Shown here in pieces: positions 30,989-39,990 of a stretch of 64,000 nt of DNA; the stretch's first letter is position 1, and every line of letters begins with the position of its first letter. Both the position numbers and the translations under genes were made by a program. This stretch comes from Desulfonatronum thiosulfatophilum (GTDB taxonomy: Bacteria > Desulfobacterota > Desulfovibrionia > Desulfovibrionales > Desulfonatronaceae). Location of the stretch: the NCBI RefSeq assembly GCF_900104215.1, contig NZ_FMXO01000001.1:186001-250000 (forward strand). The letters run 5' to 3'. The notes under the pieces were generated by a model that was not told where the DNA came from, searched no databases, and saw nothing but the letters and a program-made list of their open reading frames with translations.

Positions 30989-31936
30989 ATGGAGATAACC
31001 TGCCCCAAGTGCGGCTTTACCCGAAACATTCCGGATGAAAAAGTTCCGCCGCGTGCTGAAATAGCCACTTGTCCGAAATGCAAAGAAAAATTTCAATTTC
31101 GCACTGCGACTGAAACAATTCCCCCGCCGCTTCTCAGCGAGACCAGCCAGGAACAGGACCCATCGCCGCAACATCCCGGCAATCAAGACAAAGACACCTC
31201 CCAGGAAACATTTCAGCCGGAGAAATCCGAAAAACCGGGTTCAGGCAATGGGGATTTCTGGGACAGCCTCGCCTCCATGGGTTCGCCTCATCAGGAAACC
31301 CAGGACGAACAACCCTCCGACGTCACTCCTAACGGAGAAATTGAGGTCCCATGGGAACGTCTGGACCTCCATGGCTTTTTCCCCGGGATGTGGGAAACCA
31401 TCAAACGTGCCATGCTTCGTCCGGTCGGCTTTTTTCAAGCCATGCCGGTGGGATCCGGCCAGATAAAGCCCCTGATCTTCTACCTTCTGATTGCCGAGTT
31501 CCAGATTGTTCTGCAAATGCTCTGGGAAATGACCGGAGTGGCCCCAGGCATGGCCGGCGAGGGAGAGGCCATGGGCATCAACGTCCTGATGCTTCTGGTG
31601 GGCTATCCGGCAATCTTGACTTTGCTCCTGTACGTTATGGCCGTTCTGGTCCATTCGTGTCTGAATCTCGTCGGCGGCGCCACGCGTGGGTTTGAGGGTA
31701 CTTTCCGTGCACTGACTTATGGCAGCGCCCCCATGGTCATGACGATCGTACCGATCATCGGGCCCTTGATAGGCGCAATATGGTCGCTTGTGGTGACGTT
31801 TCTCGGCTACAAGCACATCCATGGGACAACGACGGCCAAAGTCATCCTGGCCATGTTGCTTCCGTTGATTCCGTTTGTTCTTATCCTGGCCGTGGTCATG
31901 TCCATGGCCCAAAACAGCGGCGTGCCGACTTTTTAA
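30989..31936 (+). CDS. Zinc-ribbon Yip1-domain membrane protein
   Basis: 315 residues. An N-terminal MJ0042-type zinc ribbon (CPKCGFTRNIPDEKVPPRA, then CPKCKEKFQFR) is followed by a disordered stretch rich in Pro, Gln and Glu (about 40-125). About five membrane segments of the Yip1 type come next (LIFYLLIAEFQIVLQMLW, LMLLVGYPAILTLLLYVMAVL, APMVMTIVPIIGPLIGAIWSL, and a last KVILAMLLPLIPFVLILAVV). It is an inner-membrane protein of unknown role. The combination recurs in Desulfovibrio-like genomes. Confidence 0.8.
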   Translation: MEITCPKCGFTRNIPDEKVPPRAEIATCPKCKEKFQFRTATETIPPPLLSETSQEQDPSPQHPGNQDKDTSQETFQPEKSEKPGSGNGDFWDSLASMGSPHQETQDEQPSDVTPNGEIEVPWERLDLHGFFPGMWETIKRAMLRPVGFFQAMPVGSGQIKPLIFYLLIAEFQIVLQMLWEMTGVAPGMAGEGEAMGINVLMLLVGYPAILTLLLYVMAVLVHSCLNLVGGATRGFEGTFRALTYGSAPMVMTIVPIIGPLIGAIWSLVVTFLGYKHIHGTTTAKVILAMLLPLIPFVLILAVVMSMAQNSGVPTF

Positions 31937-31972
31937 TCCATAATTTCTCATTTTTTTTTGGAGATTCGCCGT

Positions 31973-32311
31973 ATGTTCATCACGTGGCTGAAGAATAAGT
32001 GGTCCGCCTACAGAGAAAACCATGAAATCACGAGGCAAACCAAGCCTGAGGCGCTGCTGGACCTTTCCCGGGAAGTCCGGGCTTTGGCTGAAGCCGTGAA
32101 TCGCTTCTGGGTCAACGAACCGAAACACCGGGACAGATTGCTGAAAATCGAGCAGGAAATGAAAATACTTGAAAAAATCATTGAGCGCCCGAATTTCCGC
32201 CTTGTATCGACCGAAAAAAGAATCCAGTTGCGGGAAAACCTGATCGAATCGCGAGAACACCTTTTGGAGGCAGTCAAGGAGGCACCGACCGCCTCTTCCT
32301 TGCCGCAATGA
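31973..32311 (+). CDS. Small coiled-coil protein of unknown function
   Basis: 112 residues from ATG 31973. TTG 31958 is in frame but lies in the likely ribosome site (TTGGAG). The sequence is helical and charged (LLDLSREVRALAEAVNRFW, RLLKIEQEMKILEKIIERP, LRENLIESREHLLEAVKE), which suggests a coiled coil. It lies 36 bases after the Yip1-type gene, so the two may be cotranscribed. No family is recognised. The gap 32312-32493 downstream holds no clear feature. Confidence 0.6.
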   Translation: MFITWLKNKWSAYRENHEITRQTKPEALLDLSREVRALAEAVNRFWVNEPKHRDRLLKIEQEMKILEKIIERPNFRLVSTEKRIQLRENLIESREHLLEAVKEAPTASSLPQ

Positions 32312-32493
32312 CTTGGATATTCAAAGCAAACAAATAAATAGCGCTATTTATTGGAGCAAGTCGAGACGCTGAAGATTGAACCAATGGGACGATGTAATAA
32401 GCAAGGTATTTCCCCGTGATCCCGTACGCCCCGTGGTTGATCATCCTGAGCTCATAGTTACGTGATCGCCAACCCAGAAAAAAGAGCTTCCTG

Positions 32494-33177
32494 ATGCAGT
32501 CCCGATCCGCACGACTTCCACTGATCCTGTTCCCGCTCCTAGGGCTGCTGATGCTTGCCGGTTGCGGTTATGTTGAGCGGGTCGATTACTGGGAGCCGCG
32601 AATAGGTCCCCAGGAAATCGCCACCGACGCACCGGTGTTCCGCAACGCTCCGGTGATTTCCCTTTACCCCACAAATTCCCCGCCCGCCCCGCTTTCCGCG
32701 ATTTTTTATCCCCCCCGAGTCACCCAGCCTGTCGACAATCCTCTTGTTCTGGGTCACGCCTTGGGGCGGATCTTCTGGCAGACCTGGAATCAGACATTAG
32801 TTTTTCCAACGCTTGTCTACGAGGAGGAAACCCAGTGGCCCGGTTTACCTCGAGCTCTGGACCGGGCGCGGGCTCTGGATGTGGATCTGATCATCCGTGC
32901 GGAGATCCCCTACTTTCTGAGCGGAGGCTCCCGCGGTACCACGGGGATCAGCTTGTACACGGAAATTTTTGAAGTGGAAGGCGGTCAGCGAGTCTGGATC
33001 ATGGAACACTCCGGACGCATGGAGCCCCAGCCCCGCCGCGATTTCATCATCGCCCACCACACCCGCCGCCTACCCGTGGAACCAATCTATTCCATCATGA
33101 CCCTCCTAGCCTGCGATCTGGCAATGCATGTCGGGCAATGGAACAATGGTTGGGAAAGGGTTCAGGCTTGTAGGTAA
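32494..33177 (+). CDS. Lipoprotein of unknown function
   Basis: 227 residues, starting at ATG 32494. It has a signal peptide with lipobox (LLGLLMLAGCGY, lipidated Cys near residue 24). The mature part has LGHALGRIFWQTWNQTLVFPT, then ALDRARALDVDLIIRAEIPYF, and beta-rich ISLYTEIFEVEGGQRVWIM. The latter resembles lipoproteins that assemble flagellar or envelope structures, but I cannot assign it. It converges on radA, with only four bases between the stop codons. Confidence 0.7.
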   Translation: MQSRSARLPLILFPLLGLLMLAGCGYVERVDYWEPRIGPQEIATDAPVFRNAPVISLYPTNSPPAPLSAIFYPPRVTQPVDNPLVLGHALGRIFWQTWNQTLVFPTLVYEEETQWPGLPRALDRARALDVDLIIRAEIPYFLSGGSRGTTGISLYTEIFEVEGGQRVWIMEHSGRMEPQPRRDFIIAHHTRRLPVEPIYSIMTLLACDLAMHVGQWNNGWERVQACR

Positions 33178-33181
33178 AGCG

Positions 33182-34519
33182 TTACCCCTCACTGCCGAAC
33201 AGCGTCCGCGCCAACTCTTGAACGTTGCTCAAGCCTTTCGGATTTTCAGCGCTACGGGGGGTGAGAATGGGGGTGTAGCCGAGGCGGTCGGCTTGGCGTT
33301 TGCGGACGTCCTGGGCCAGGACGGGGCGGATCTGGCCGTTGAGATCGACTTCGCCCCAGAGCACGGCACGTTCCGGCAAAGGTTTGTCCAGGAATGATGA
33401 AAGCACGGCGGCCACGACTCCGAGATCCAGTCCGGGATCCTGCAGTCGCAGGCCGCCGCCGATTTTGGTGTAGATGTCGAACTGTCCCAGGGGCAGGCGT
33501 AGGCGCTTTTCAAGAACGGCCAAAAGCAGGTGCAGACGGTTGGCGTCAAATCCGAGCACCGTTCTGCGCGGCATGGGCAGAAAGCTCTTGGTGGCCAGAG
33601 CCTGCACCTCCACGGCAAAGGGACGGTACCCGTCCAGGGCCATGACCAGAGCCGTGCCGCTCAGACCGGTGTCCCGGTCGCCCAGAAAGTACTCGGAAGG
33701 ATCGGGCACCACGGTCAACCCGTGCTGTTCCATCTGAAAAACCAGCAGCTCGTTGCTGGGCCCGAAACGGTTCTTCGACACCCGAAGCAATCGGAACATG
33801 TGCTGCCGGTCCCCTTCCAGGGAGAGCACCGTGTCCACCATATGCTCCAGGAGTTTCGGCCCGGCAATGGCGCCGTCCTTGGTCACATGTCCAACAAGAA
33901 TAAGGCAGACCCCATGCCCCTTGCAAGCTTCGACCAATCGGGTGGCCACGGTGCGGACCTGACTGACGCTGCCCGGCAGGCCCTCGGATTCATCCGAGAC
34001 AATGGTCTGGATTGAATCGACCACAAGCAAAGCCGGCGCATCGGGCTGCAGTATCAGGGAAAGGAAGTCCTCCAGCCGGTTGCTGCTCATCGCCTTCAAC
34101 TGCGCCACAACAGATCCCAGGCGCTGTGCCCTGGACTTGATCTGGCCCAGGGATTCCTCTCCGGAAACATACACTACCCGCCGTCCGGCCTTGGCAGCCT
34201 GGGCGGCCAACTGCAACAACAGGGTGGACTTGCCGATTCCCGGCTCACCTCCCAACAGCATGGAGGCGCCGGGCATCAGCCCGTTTCCCAGGAGTTCGTC
34301 CAACCCCGGCAGGCCGGTCTTCCAGGACTCGGCTGCCGCTTCGGCTTCATCCATCAAACTGACGGGTTTGGCGAGCGAAACATGCCCCGGCTTTGCGGGA
34401 GCGCTTTTGGGGGCCTCCCGGAGGGAGTTCCACCCCTTGCACTGGGGACATTGACCCTGCCAGCGGGGAGTTTCTGCTGCGCAAGCAGAACAGACGTAGG
34501 AGATTTGGCGAGGCTTCAT
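33182..34519 (-). CDS. radA: DNA repair protein RadA
   Basis: 445 residues from ATG 34519. A longer in-frame start is rejected because family members begin near the zinc finger. There is a C4 zinc finger (CSACAAETPRWQGQCPQC), Walker A GGEPGIGKST, a strand DAPALLVVDSIQT, the RadA motif KNRFG, and a C-terminal Lon-protease-like domain (VLGFDANRLHLLLAVLEKR, DLGVVAAVLSSFLDKPLP). RadA is a hexameric branch-migration helicase loaded by RecA during recombination. It is the last gene of a minus-strand group. Confidence 0.96.
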   Translation of the reverse strand: MKPRQISYVCSACAAETPRWQGQCPQCKGWNSLREAPKSAPAKPGHVSLAKPVSLMDEAEAAAESWKTGLPGLDELLGNGLMPGASMLLGGEPGIGKSTLLLQLAAQAAKAGRRVVYVSGEESLGQIKSRAQRLGSVVAQLKAMSSNRLEDFLSLILQPDAPALLVVDSIQTIVSDESEGLPGSVSQVRTVATRLVEACKGHGVCLILVGHVTKDGAIAGPKLLEHMVDTVLSLEGDRQHMFRLLRVSKNRFGPSNELLVFQMEQHGLTVVPDPSEYFLGDRDTGLSGTALVMALDGYRPFAVEVQALATKSFLPMPRRTVLGFDANRLHLLLAVLEKRLRLPLGQFDIYTKIGGGLRLQDPGLDLGVVAAVLSSFLDKPLPERAVLWGEVDLNGQIRPVLAQDVRKRQADRLGYTPILTPRSAENPKGLSNVQELARTLFGSEG

Positions 34520-34566
34520 GAAGATGTCGATATTCGGCCGCGACGGCACTGTGCCGCCACGGCTGG

Positions 34567-35406
34567 CTACTGTGGCGGATGCTGGGCTTCAATGACTTTC
34601 AGCCCATACTCCTGAACAGTGGCCGGGGGATTGGGAAAGACAACCATGAACTGCACATCCATGCCTGGTCGCAAGTTCGTGTTGTTGGTCAGGATGCCGA
34701 CTCTGGCCTGAAGAGCCGCATCCAGCTCCTGTTCCGAGAGAATCTGCAGCTGAAAAAGTGAAACCGTGTTCCCGGCCAGAAACTCCTTGCGCTCCACCAC
34801 ATGCCCTTCCCCGTCGAACAGTGAGGCCTCGATCTTGAAAAGTTCCATGGGAGTGGGAAAATCATTGCGCGCCTTGCCTTCGATGACGAACAACTGGCCG
34901 ATTTTCTCGTTGGTCACGAAGTACTGACGAACATTTTGCAGGGATATCAGATGCACCTGGTCCGGTCCCAGCACCTCCGGCGCCTGCGCCTCTTCGGCGG
35001 GCGGGGTCCCGAACCAGGAAGATACAATATTCTGACCGTCCTGCCGCGCAAACAAGAAGACTCCCAGGCCGATGATCACAAGCCCCAGAACGACGAAAAC
35101 CAGCGTCAGCGCCCTGCTTTTCGGTTCTTCCGAAGGGTGGATCTCCAGGGAAATGTCTGAAGCCTGGGCGTCCGAGGCTGCCCCCCCGGTATTTGCCTTC
35201 TTGCTGCCAATGCCGGGCTCATCAATATCCTTGAGCCAATCGAACTCCGCATCCAGGTGTTGGTCCGGCTCTGATTCGTGGTCGGACGGCGGGGTGACGA
35301 AAAAAACATGGCTGCAGCGGATGCATCGTACTTTTGCCCCTTCCGTTCCGAGGACGGCAGCATCAAGATTGTATTTCGTATCGCAATTGGGGCAGGTTAC
35401 GATCAT
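34567..35406 (-). CDS. MJ0042 zinc-finger and DUF3426 membrane protein
   Basis: 279 residues. The N-terminal zinc ribbon (CPNCDTKYNLDAAVLGTEGAK, CIRCSHVF) is the MJ0042 type. A disordered acidic linker is followed by one membrane segment near residue 100 (LTLVFVVLGLVIIGLGVFLF). The C-terminal DUF3426 domain is outside, with LISLQNVRQYFVTNEKIGQLFVIEG, AGNTVSLFQLQILS and PGMDVQFMVVFPNPP. It is ATGA-coupled to hpt. The function is not established. Confidence 0.85.
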   Translation of the reverse strand: MIVTCPNCDTKYNLDAAVLGTEGAKVRCIRCSHVFFVTPPSDHESEPDQHLDAEFDWLKDIDEPGIGSKKANTGGAASDAQASDISLEIHPSEEPKSRALTLVFVVLGLVIIGLGVFLFARQDGQNIVSSWFGTPPAEEAQAPEVLGPDQVHLISLQNVRQYFVTNEKIGQLFVIEGKARNDFPTPMELFKIEASLFDGEGHVVERKEFLAGNTVSLFQLQILSEQELDAALQARVGILTNNTNLRPGMDVQFMVVFPNPPATVQEYGLKVIEAQHPPQ

Positions 35407-35963
35407 TGTGCTTCCTCTCTGGTTGCAGCGGAGGCCGGTTTTGCTTCATTGAGAGTATAGACCGCGGGCAAATGGCGATAACGCTCCGCATGATCCAATC
35501 CATAGCCAACCACGAACCCATCGAAGAGGGTGAAGCCCGGAAAATCGACCGTCACGTCGACTTCCCGGCGCTGATGCTTGTCCACCAGGGCACAGACACG
35601 AAGGCTTTTTGCCCCGCGCATACGTAGAACGTTCAACAGATAGCGGGCGGAATGACCGGTATCAACGATATCGTCCACGACAAGCACATGTTTGTCGTGA
35701 ACCGGCAATTCCATATCCTTGGTGAAGAGGATGCGGCCTTTACGGCTGGTTTGCCCGCCATAGCTCGCCAGACGAACAAAATCCACTTCCGGTTCGATGG
35801 ACAGGGCGCGAACAAGATCGGCAAAGAAAATGAAGGCTCCCTTCAGCACGCAAACCATGACCAGAGGTTCATTTCCATATTGCTCGGAGATGGCCGCTCC
35901 GAGTTCCTTGACCCGGGCGGCAATGGCTTCGCTGCTGATTATCATGTGCTTGGATGGAGTCAT
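35403..35963 (-). CDS. hpt: Hypoxanthine phosphoribosyltransferase
   Basis: 186 residues from ATG 35963. A start 20 codons upstream lies in an unnatural stretch. The PRPP-binding motif LVVDDIVDTGHSA is clear (about residues 98-110), with VCVLKGAFIFFADL and VDFVRLASYGGQ before it and GFVVGYGLDHAERYRHL near the end. It converts hypoxanthine (and often guanine) plus PRPP to the nucleotide in purine salvage. Its stop overlaps the start of the DUF3426 gene, so the two are cotranslated. Confidence 0.95.
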   Translation of the reverse strand: MTPSKHMIISSEAIAARVKELGAAISEQYGNEPLVMVCVLKGAFIFFADLVRALSIEPEVDFVRLASYGGQTSRKGRILFTKDMELPVHDKHVLVVDDIVDTGHSARYLLNVLRMRGAKSLRVCALVDKHQRREVDVTVDFPGFTLFDGFVVGYGLDHAERYRHLPAVYTLNEAKPASAATREEAQ

Positions 35964-35989
35964 GGTGCGCTCATTTCTTGTTCTTAACG

Positions 35990-36463
35990 TTACATTTCGA
36001 TGCTCATGGCAATTTCGTCGCAATCCGGAAACTTGGGACAGTGCAGACAGTCAGCCCAGACCTTTTGCGGCAGATTGTCCTTGCTGACCACCTGGAACCC
36101 GAGCCGCTCAAAAAAATGTGCCTGATAGGTCAGGGTGAAGATGCGAAAAATGCCTAAGGTGATGGCATCGCTCAGGCAGGCCTCCACAAGTCTGCGCCCC
36201 CACCCCTGGCCGCGACATTCGGGCGCCACGGCCAGAGAACGGACCTCAGCCAGGTCGTCCCAGGTGATGCTGAGGGCGCAGCATCCCAGAATTGCCCCCT
36301 GATCCTGGGCCAGCACGAAAAAATCCCGCAGATGGCTGTAGAGCTGATTGTAGGAACGAGGCAACAGCAAACCCTGCTTGGAACAATCCATCAACAGGGC
36401 GTGGATGGTGCGGACATCCTGGATGCGAGCCTTGCGAATGTAGATGCCTGAAGGAACGGTCAT
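35990..36463 (-). CDS. GNAT N-acetyltransferase, short ArgA-type
   Basis: 157 residues. The GNAT fold has the acetyl-CoA loop CRGQGWGRRLVEACL after VRSLAVAPE, with N-terminal IRKARIQDVRTIHALLMDC and a C-terminal FFERLGFQVVSKDNLPQKVW. A late CLHCPKFPDCDEIAM cysteine segment matches the stand-alone N-acetylglutamate synthases of Desulfovibrio-type bacteria, which catalyse the first step of arginine synthesis. The substrate is therefore likely glutamate, but this is inference from resemblance. Confidence 0.8.
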   Translation of the reverse strand: MTVPSGIYIRKARIQDVRTIHALLMDCSKQGLLLPRSYNQLYSHLRDFFVLAQDQGAILGCCALSITWDDLAEVRSLAVAPECRGQGWGRRLVEACLSDAITLGIFRIFTLTYQAHFFERLGFQVVSKDNLPQKVWADCLHCPKFPDCDEIAMSIEM

Positions 36464-36939
36464 GGATCGGCTGGATCGGCTGTGAGATTGTCAATATTTT
36501 GGCATAGCGTGTCATGAGGTGTCAGCCCTTCTTCCACGATTTGCAACTGTCCGGCAACATCGTAAACGAACAACAGCGGGATAGCTTGAACTTCCAGCTG
36601 CTCGGCCAGATTTTCCTCAGCCAGATAGACCGGATAATTCAGAGGGTTATCCTGCAAATATGTCGCCAATGTTTCGGGATTGAAGTCCAGGGAAATGCCG
36701 ATCAGAGTCAAATCCTCCTTGGGAAAAACGTCACGGCATTTTTGCAGTTCCGGCAGCTTTTTGCGGCAGGGCCCGCACCACGTTGCCCAGAAATCAACGA
36801 CAATCACCTTTCCCTTGTTTTTCTCCAGAAATTGGTTGTAGGCCTGCAGATCCATCACCGGCAGGGATTGAGCCCAACCTGGCCAGGGACAGAGGAACAC
36901 CCCAAAAATCAGCAAGATGCAAATCAACAATTTTTTCAT
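36460..36939 (-). CDS. TlpA/ResA-like exported thioredoxin
   Basis: 159 residues from ATG 36939, with a signal peptide (KLLICILLIFGVFLCPWPGWA, cleavage likely after AQS). The thioredoxin active site is WCGPC in VVDFWATWCGPCRKKLPEL. A conserved cis-Pro segment is AIPLLFVYD. It probably reduces disulfides in the periplasm, for example in c-type cytochrome assembly, which is heavily used in sulfate reducers. Its stop overlaps the start of the acetyltransferase gene (ATGA). Confidence 0.88.
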   Translation of the reverse strand: MKKLLICILLIFGVFLCPWPGWAQSLPVMDLQAYNQFLEKNKGKVIVVDFWATWCGPCRKKLPELQKCRDVFPKEDLTLIGISLDFNPETLATYLQDNPLNYPVYLAEENLAEQLEVQAIPLLFVYDVAGQLQIVEEGLTPHDTLCQNIDNLTADPADP

Positions 36940-37045
36940 ATTTATCCACCCAGAAAACATGCCGTCGATTGCCGGCGCGGCATACATCGGTTCATCATTG
37001 TTCATTGACCGGCATCCTGAAGATTAATCAGACCACGGGGGAAAG

Positions 37046-39502
37046 TCACGAGGCAGTTAACTGGTTTTGGGTGGTCTCTTCAATAAGCCGCGCTGCAACG
37101 CGGACTGCCGCCACGGCGTCAGGAGCATACCCGTCCGCGCCGATCATATCGGCAAACCGTTGGGTTACCACGGCTCCGCCCACCATGACCTTGGTATTGA
37201 TTCCGAATTCCTTCACCAGCCGGACGGTGTCCTCCATGCGGACCATGGTCGTGGTCATCAAGGCGGACAAGCCGATCAGGCCGGCCTGCTTTTCCCTGGC
37301 AGCCTGGACGATGGCGCGGGCTGGGACGTCCTTGCCCAGATCGTGCACTTCGTATCCCATGTTGCGCAGCATCAGGCAGACGATATTCTTGCCGATGTCA
37401 TGAATATCGCCCTCCACCGTGGCCATGACGATGGACGCCTTTTTTGCGCTGCCGGCCTGTTCCTGCAGCAGAGGCGTCAATCGATCAAAGGCCTTCTGCA
37501 TGGTTTCCGCGGAGAGTATCAGTTGCGGCAGAAAGAATTCCCGGCTCTCGTACCGCCGACCAACTTCCATGATTGCCGGGATCAGCTGCTGGTCCAGCAG
37601 CTCACCGGCTTGCCCTCCACTGTCCAGGGCCTGCTCCAGCAACTCCAGGATACGTTCCTTTTCCCCCTGAATGACCGCCTCGCCCAATGTTCCGACTTCC
37701 TTGCGCGCTGCGCCGGCGCTCGCGGTGCTGCTGTCCGCCGCCTTGACCGTCACTGCGCCGTCGCCGGCCGCCCAGCCGGAATAATTCCGCACGAACGACT
37801 TGGCCTGGGGATCCCGGGCCAGCAAAACCTCTCCGGCGGCAAGGGCTTCCTGGACCCGCCGCGCTCCGGGGTGGGCAATGACGGCACAGAGTCCGTGGGA
37901 CATGGCCATGGTCAGGAAGGTGCTGTTCAGCAATTCTCTTGCCGGCAGTCCGAAGGATATGTTCGACAGCCCGAGTACCGTGGGCAGATTCCATTCCTCC
38001 CGGCAGGAACGAATGGTCTGCAGGCAATGTTTCGCGGATTCGGGCTTTGAGGACACGGTCAAGGCCAGGGCGTCCACAAGTATCAAATGTCGGGGTATTC
38101 CGAGATCCTCGGATTTACGGAGCAGGGATTCGACGATTTTCAACCGCTGGGTGGACGTTTCCGGCAAATCCTTGCCGGCCAGCGGCAATAGAACGAAGGG
38201 TGCGCCAAACATCTTGCAAAGCGGCCCCAGGCTTTCCATGCGGCCGGCTTCTCCGCTGATGGAATTGACAAGAGCCGAGCCCGGATAGCATTCCAACGCC
38301 GCGCCAATGGCTTCCACCTTGCTGGAATCGATGCTCAGCGGAGCCGAAAAGCGTGCGGCCAGCCGTGAAACCAGCTCCGGCAGCAGATTTTCCTCCACGA
38401 CCATGGGCGCCCCGACATTGACGTCCAGAATTCTGGCCCCTTGAGCTATTTGCTGCACGGCCATTTCCATGGCCAGGGACTGCTCACCGGCTTGAAACTG
38501 GGCCGTAAGCTGCTTCTTGCCCGTGGGGTTGATCCGCTCGCCGATGACAACCATCGGTTCTTCAAGGCCCACGCAGACCGACGTTGAGCGGGATGTGAGC
38601 ACCATATCCGGATGGGATGTCGGCGACTGAAGATTGATTCGCACTTCCCGCATGGCCTTGGCCATGGCCCGGACATGCGCCGGACTGGTGCCGCAGCAAC
38701 CGCCGACGCCTTGAACGCCCAGCGCCGGAAACCGCGTCATCCGCTCGGCAAAGGCTTGCGGTTGGAGGGGGAAAACCGTCCGACCGTTCTCCAGAATCGG
38801 CAGGCCGGCATTGGGTTGGACCAGAAGAGGAGTTCTCGCCCGGGGCAGCATGGCCCGGACGATCTCTTCCAGCCCTTCTGGTCCGAGGCTGCAATTGGTG
38901 CCGATCAGGTCTACCCCGAGGTTTTGCATGGTATCCAGAAACGTCAGCGGCGATGTGCCGGTCAGGCTGGTACCGGACTCGAAGGTCATGGAAACGGCCA
39001 CGGGCAAATCACAAACCCTGCGTGCGGCAACCACCGCGGCCCGAATCTCCCCGAGGTCAAACTGGGTCTCGATAAGGATCAAGTCCGCCCCACCCTGAGC
39101 AAGGCCGGAAATCTGGCGGGCGAATGCATCCACCAGTTCCGCGAAACCGGCCTTACCCAGCGGAGCCAGCAGTTCGCCGGTAGGTCCCACGCTGCCGGCC
39201 ACGAATCCCCTGGTTCCCGCCACGCCCCGGGCCACCTCGGCCATTTTGCGGTTGAAGGCTTGGGGATCCAGGGAGTGAGGCAACTTGAAGCTGGTTCCGC
39301 CGAAGGTGTTCGTGGTCAGAAACATGGCACCAGCCTGCAGGTAATCCGCATGAATGGCGCCGATCACCTCCGGATGGCGGTCGCCGAACTCTTCCGGAGA
39401 CTGCCCCGGCTGCAGGCCGCGATCCTGCAACTGGGTCCCCATGGCGCCGTCAAACAAAAGAATGTTGTTTTCCCGGATTAAGGACCGGACCTTGTCGTTC
39501 AT
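37046..39502 (-). CDS. metH: Cobalamin-dependent methionine synthase without activation domain
   Basis: 818 residues. It has a homocysteine methyltransferase barrel (1-290: LLFDGAMGTQLQDRG, Zn ligands in GTNCSLGP and GGCCGTSP) and a pterin-binding barrel (about 310-580: VIGERINPTGKK, ARILDVNVGAP). The cap and B12-binding domains follow (from about 620, with the cobalamin His in GDIHDIGKNI near residue 697). The C-terminal AdoMet activation domain of E. coli MetH is absent. Such short MetH forms are common in anaerobes and may use a separate reactivation protein. No B12 or SAM riboswitch is recognisable upstream. Confidence 0.93.
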   Translation of the reverse strand: MNDKVRSLIRENNILLFDGAMGTQLQDRGLQPGQSPEEFGDRHPEVIGAIHADYLQAGAMFLTTNTFGGTSFKLPHSLDPQAFNRKMAEVARGVAGTRGFVAGSVGPTGELLAPLGKAGFAELVDAFARQISGLAQGGADLILIETQFDLGEIRAAVVAARRVCDLPVAVSMTFESGTSLTGTSPLTFLDTMQNLGVDLIGTNCSLGPEGLEEIVRAMLPRARTPLLVQPNAGLPILENGRTVFPLQPQAFAERMTRFPALGVQGVGGCCGTSPAHVRAMAKAMREVRINLQSPTSHPDMVLTSRSTSVCVGLEEPMVVIGERINPTGKKQLTAQFQAGEQSLAMEMAVQQIAQGARILDVNVGAPMVVEENLLPELVSRLAARFSAPLSIDSSKVEAIGAALECYPGSALVNSISGEAGRMESLGPLCKMFGAPFVLLPLAGKDLPETSTQRLKIVESLLRKSEDLGIPRHLILVDALALTVSSKPESAKHCLQTIRSCREEWNLPTVLGLSNISFGLPARELLNSTFLTMAMSHGLCAVIAHPGARRVQEALAAGEVLLARDPQAKSFVRNYSGWAAGDGAVTVKAADSSTASAGAARKEVGTLGEAVIQGEKERILELLEQALDSGGQAGELLDQQLIPAIMEVGRRYESREFFLPQLILSAETMQKAFDRLTPLLQEQAGSAKKASIVMATVEGDIHDIGKNIVCLMLRNMGYEVHDLGKDVPARAIVQAAREKQAGLIGLSALMTTTMVRMEDTVRLVKEFGINTKVMVGGAVVTQRFADMIGADGYAPDAVAAVRVAARLIEETTQNQLTAS

Positions 39503-39990
39503 GTTGTCTTGCTCCAGCCACGCTGGTGGTTACACGTGGAGAATTATTCAATAAAGATCAGAAACGATTCGCTTTCAACAATATTTTGAGATTGCCAACC
39601 AAATGGGCCGCCTCTGCCCATCTACACTGAAAGGTGCCAAAACACAGGATAACCTGCAAAACGAGGACTTACTGAAAAACATTGAAAAGGACAAATAAAA
39701 AATATAAGATCCATGATCATACCCGCGAGACTTTGTCCGCCGCACTCCTGCCACATGCTCGCCGCACGTCGATTCGACATGCACGAATACCGTTCGCACG
39801 GCAGCCCGCCGAGCAACTCACCGTGGCTTATGAATGCATCGATCATTTGGAGGGTCAGCCTCGCCGAGAAGCTTATTCCCTGTCGAGATACGGGTTGATC
39901 CGAGCAATCGGCACTCGCGGCAGCCCCCGGGTGAGGTTCGTATGAGACTGCATCCACCGAGACAACACCGCAAGCAACCGACTCAGCTTC
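39503..39990. other. Intergenic gap between metH and rpoH, with a possible rpoH promoter
   Basis: 488 bases between divergent genes. A possible promoter on the plus strand is TTGAAA (39682-39687) with TAAGAT (39705-39710), spacing 17, in an A-rich stretch. Longer open frames here (for example 39622-40011 on the minus strand) have unnatural composition and are not accepted. I see no tRNA, terminator with a T-run or known riboswitch. Confidence 0.35.
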
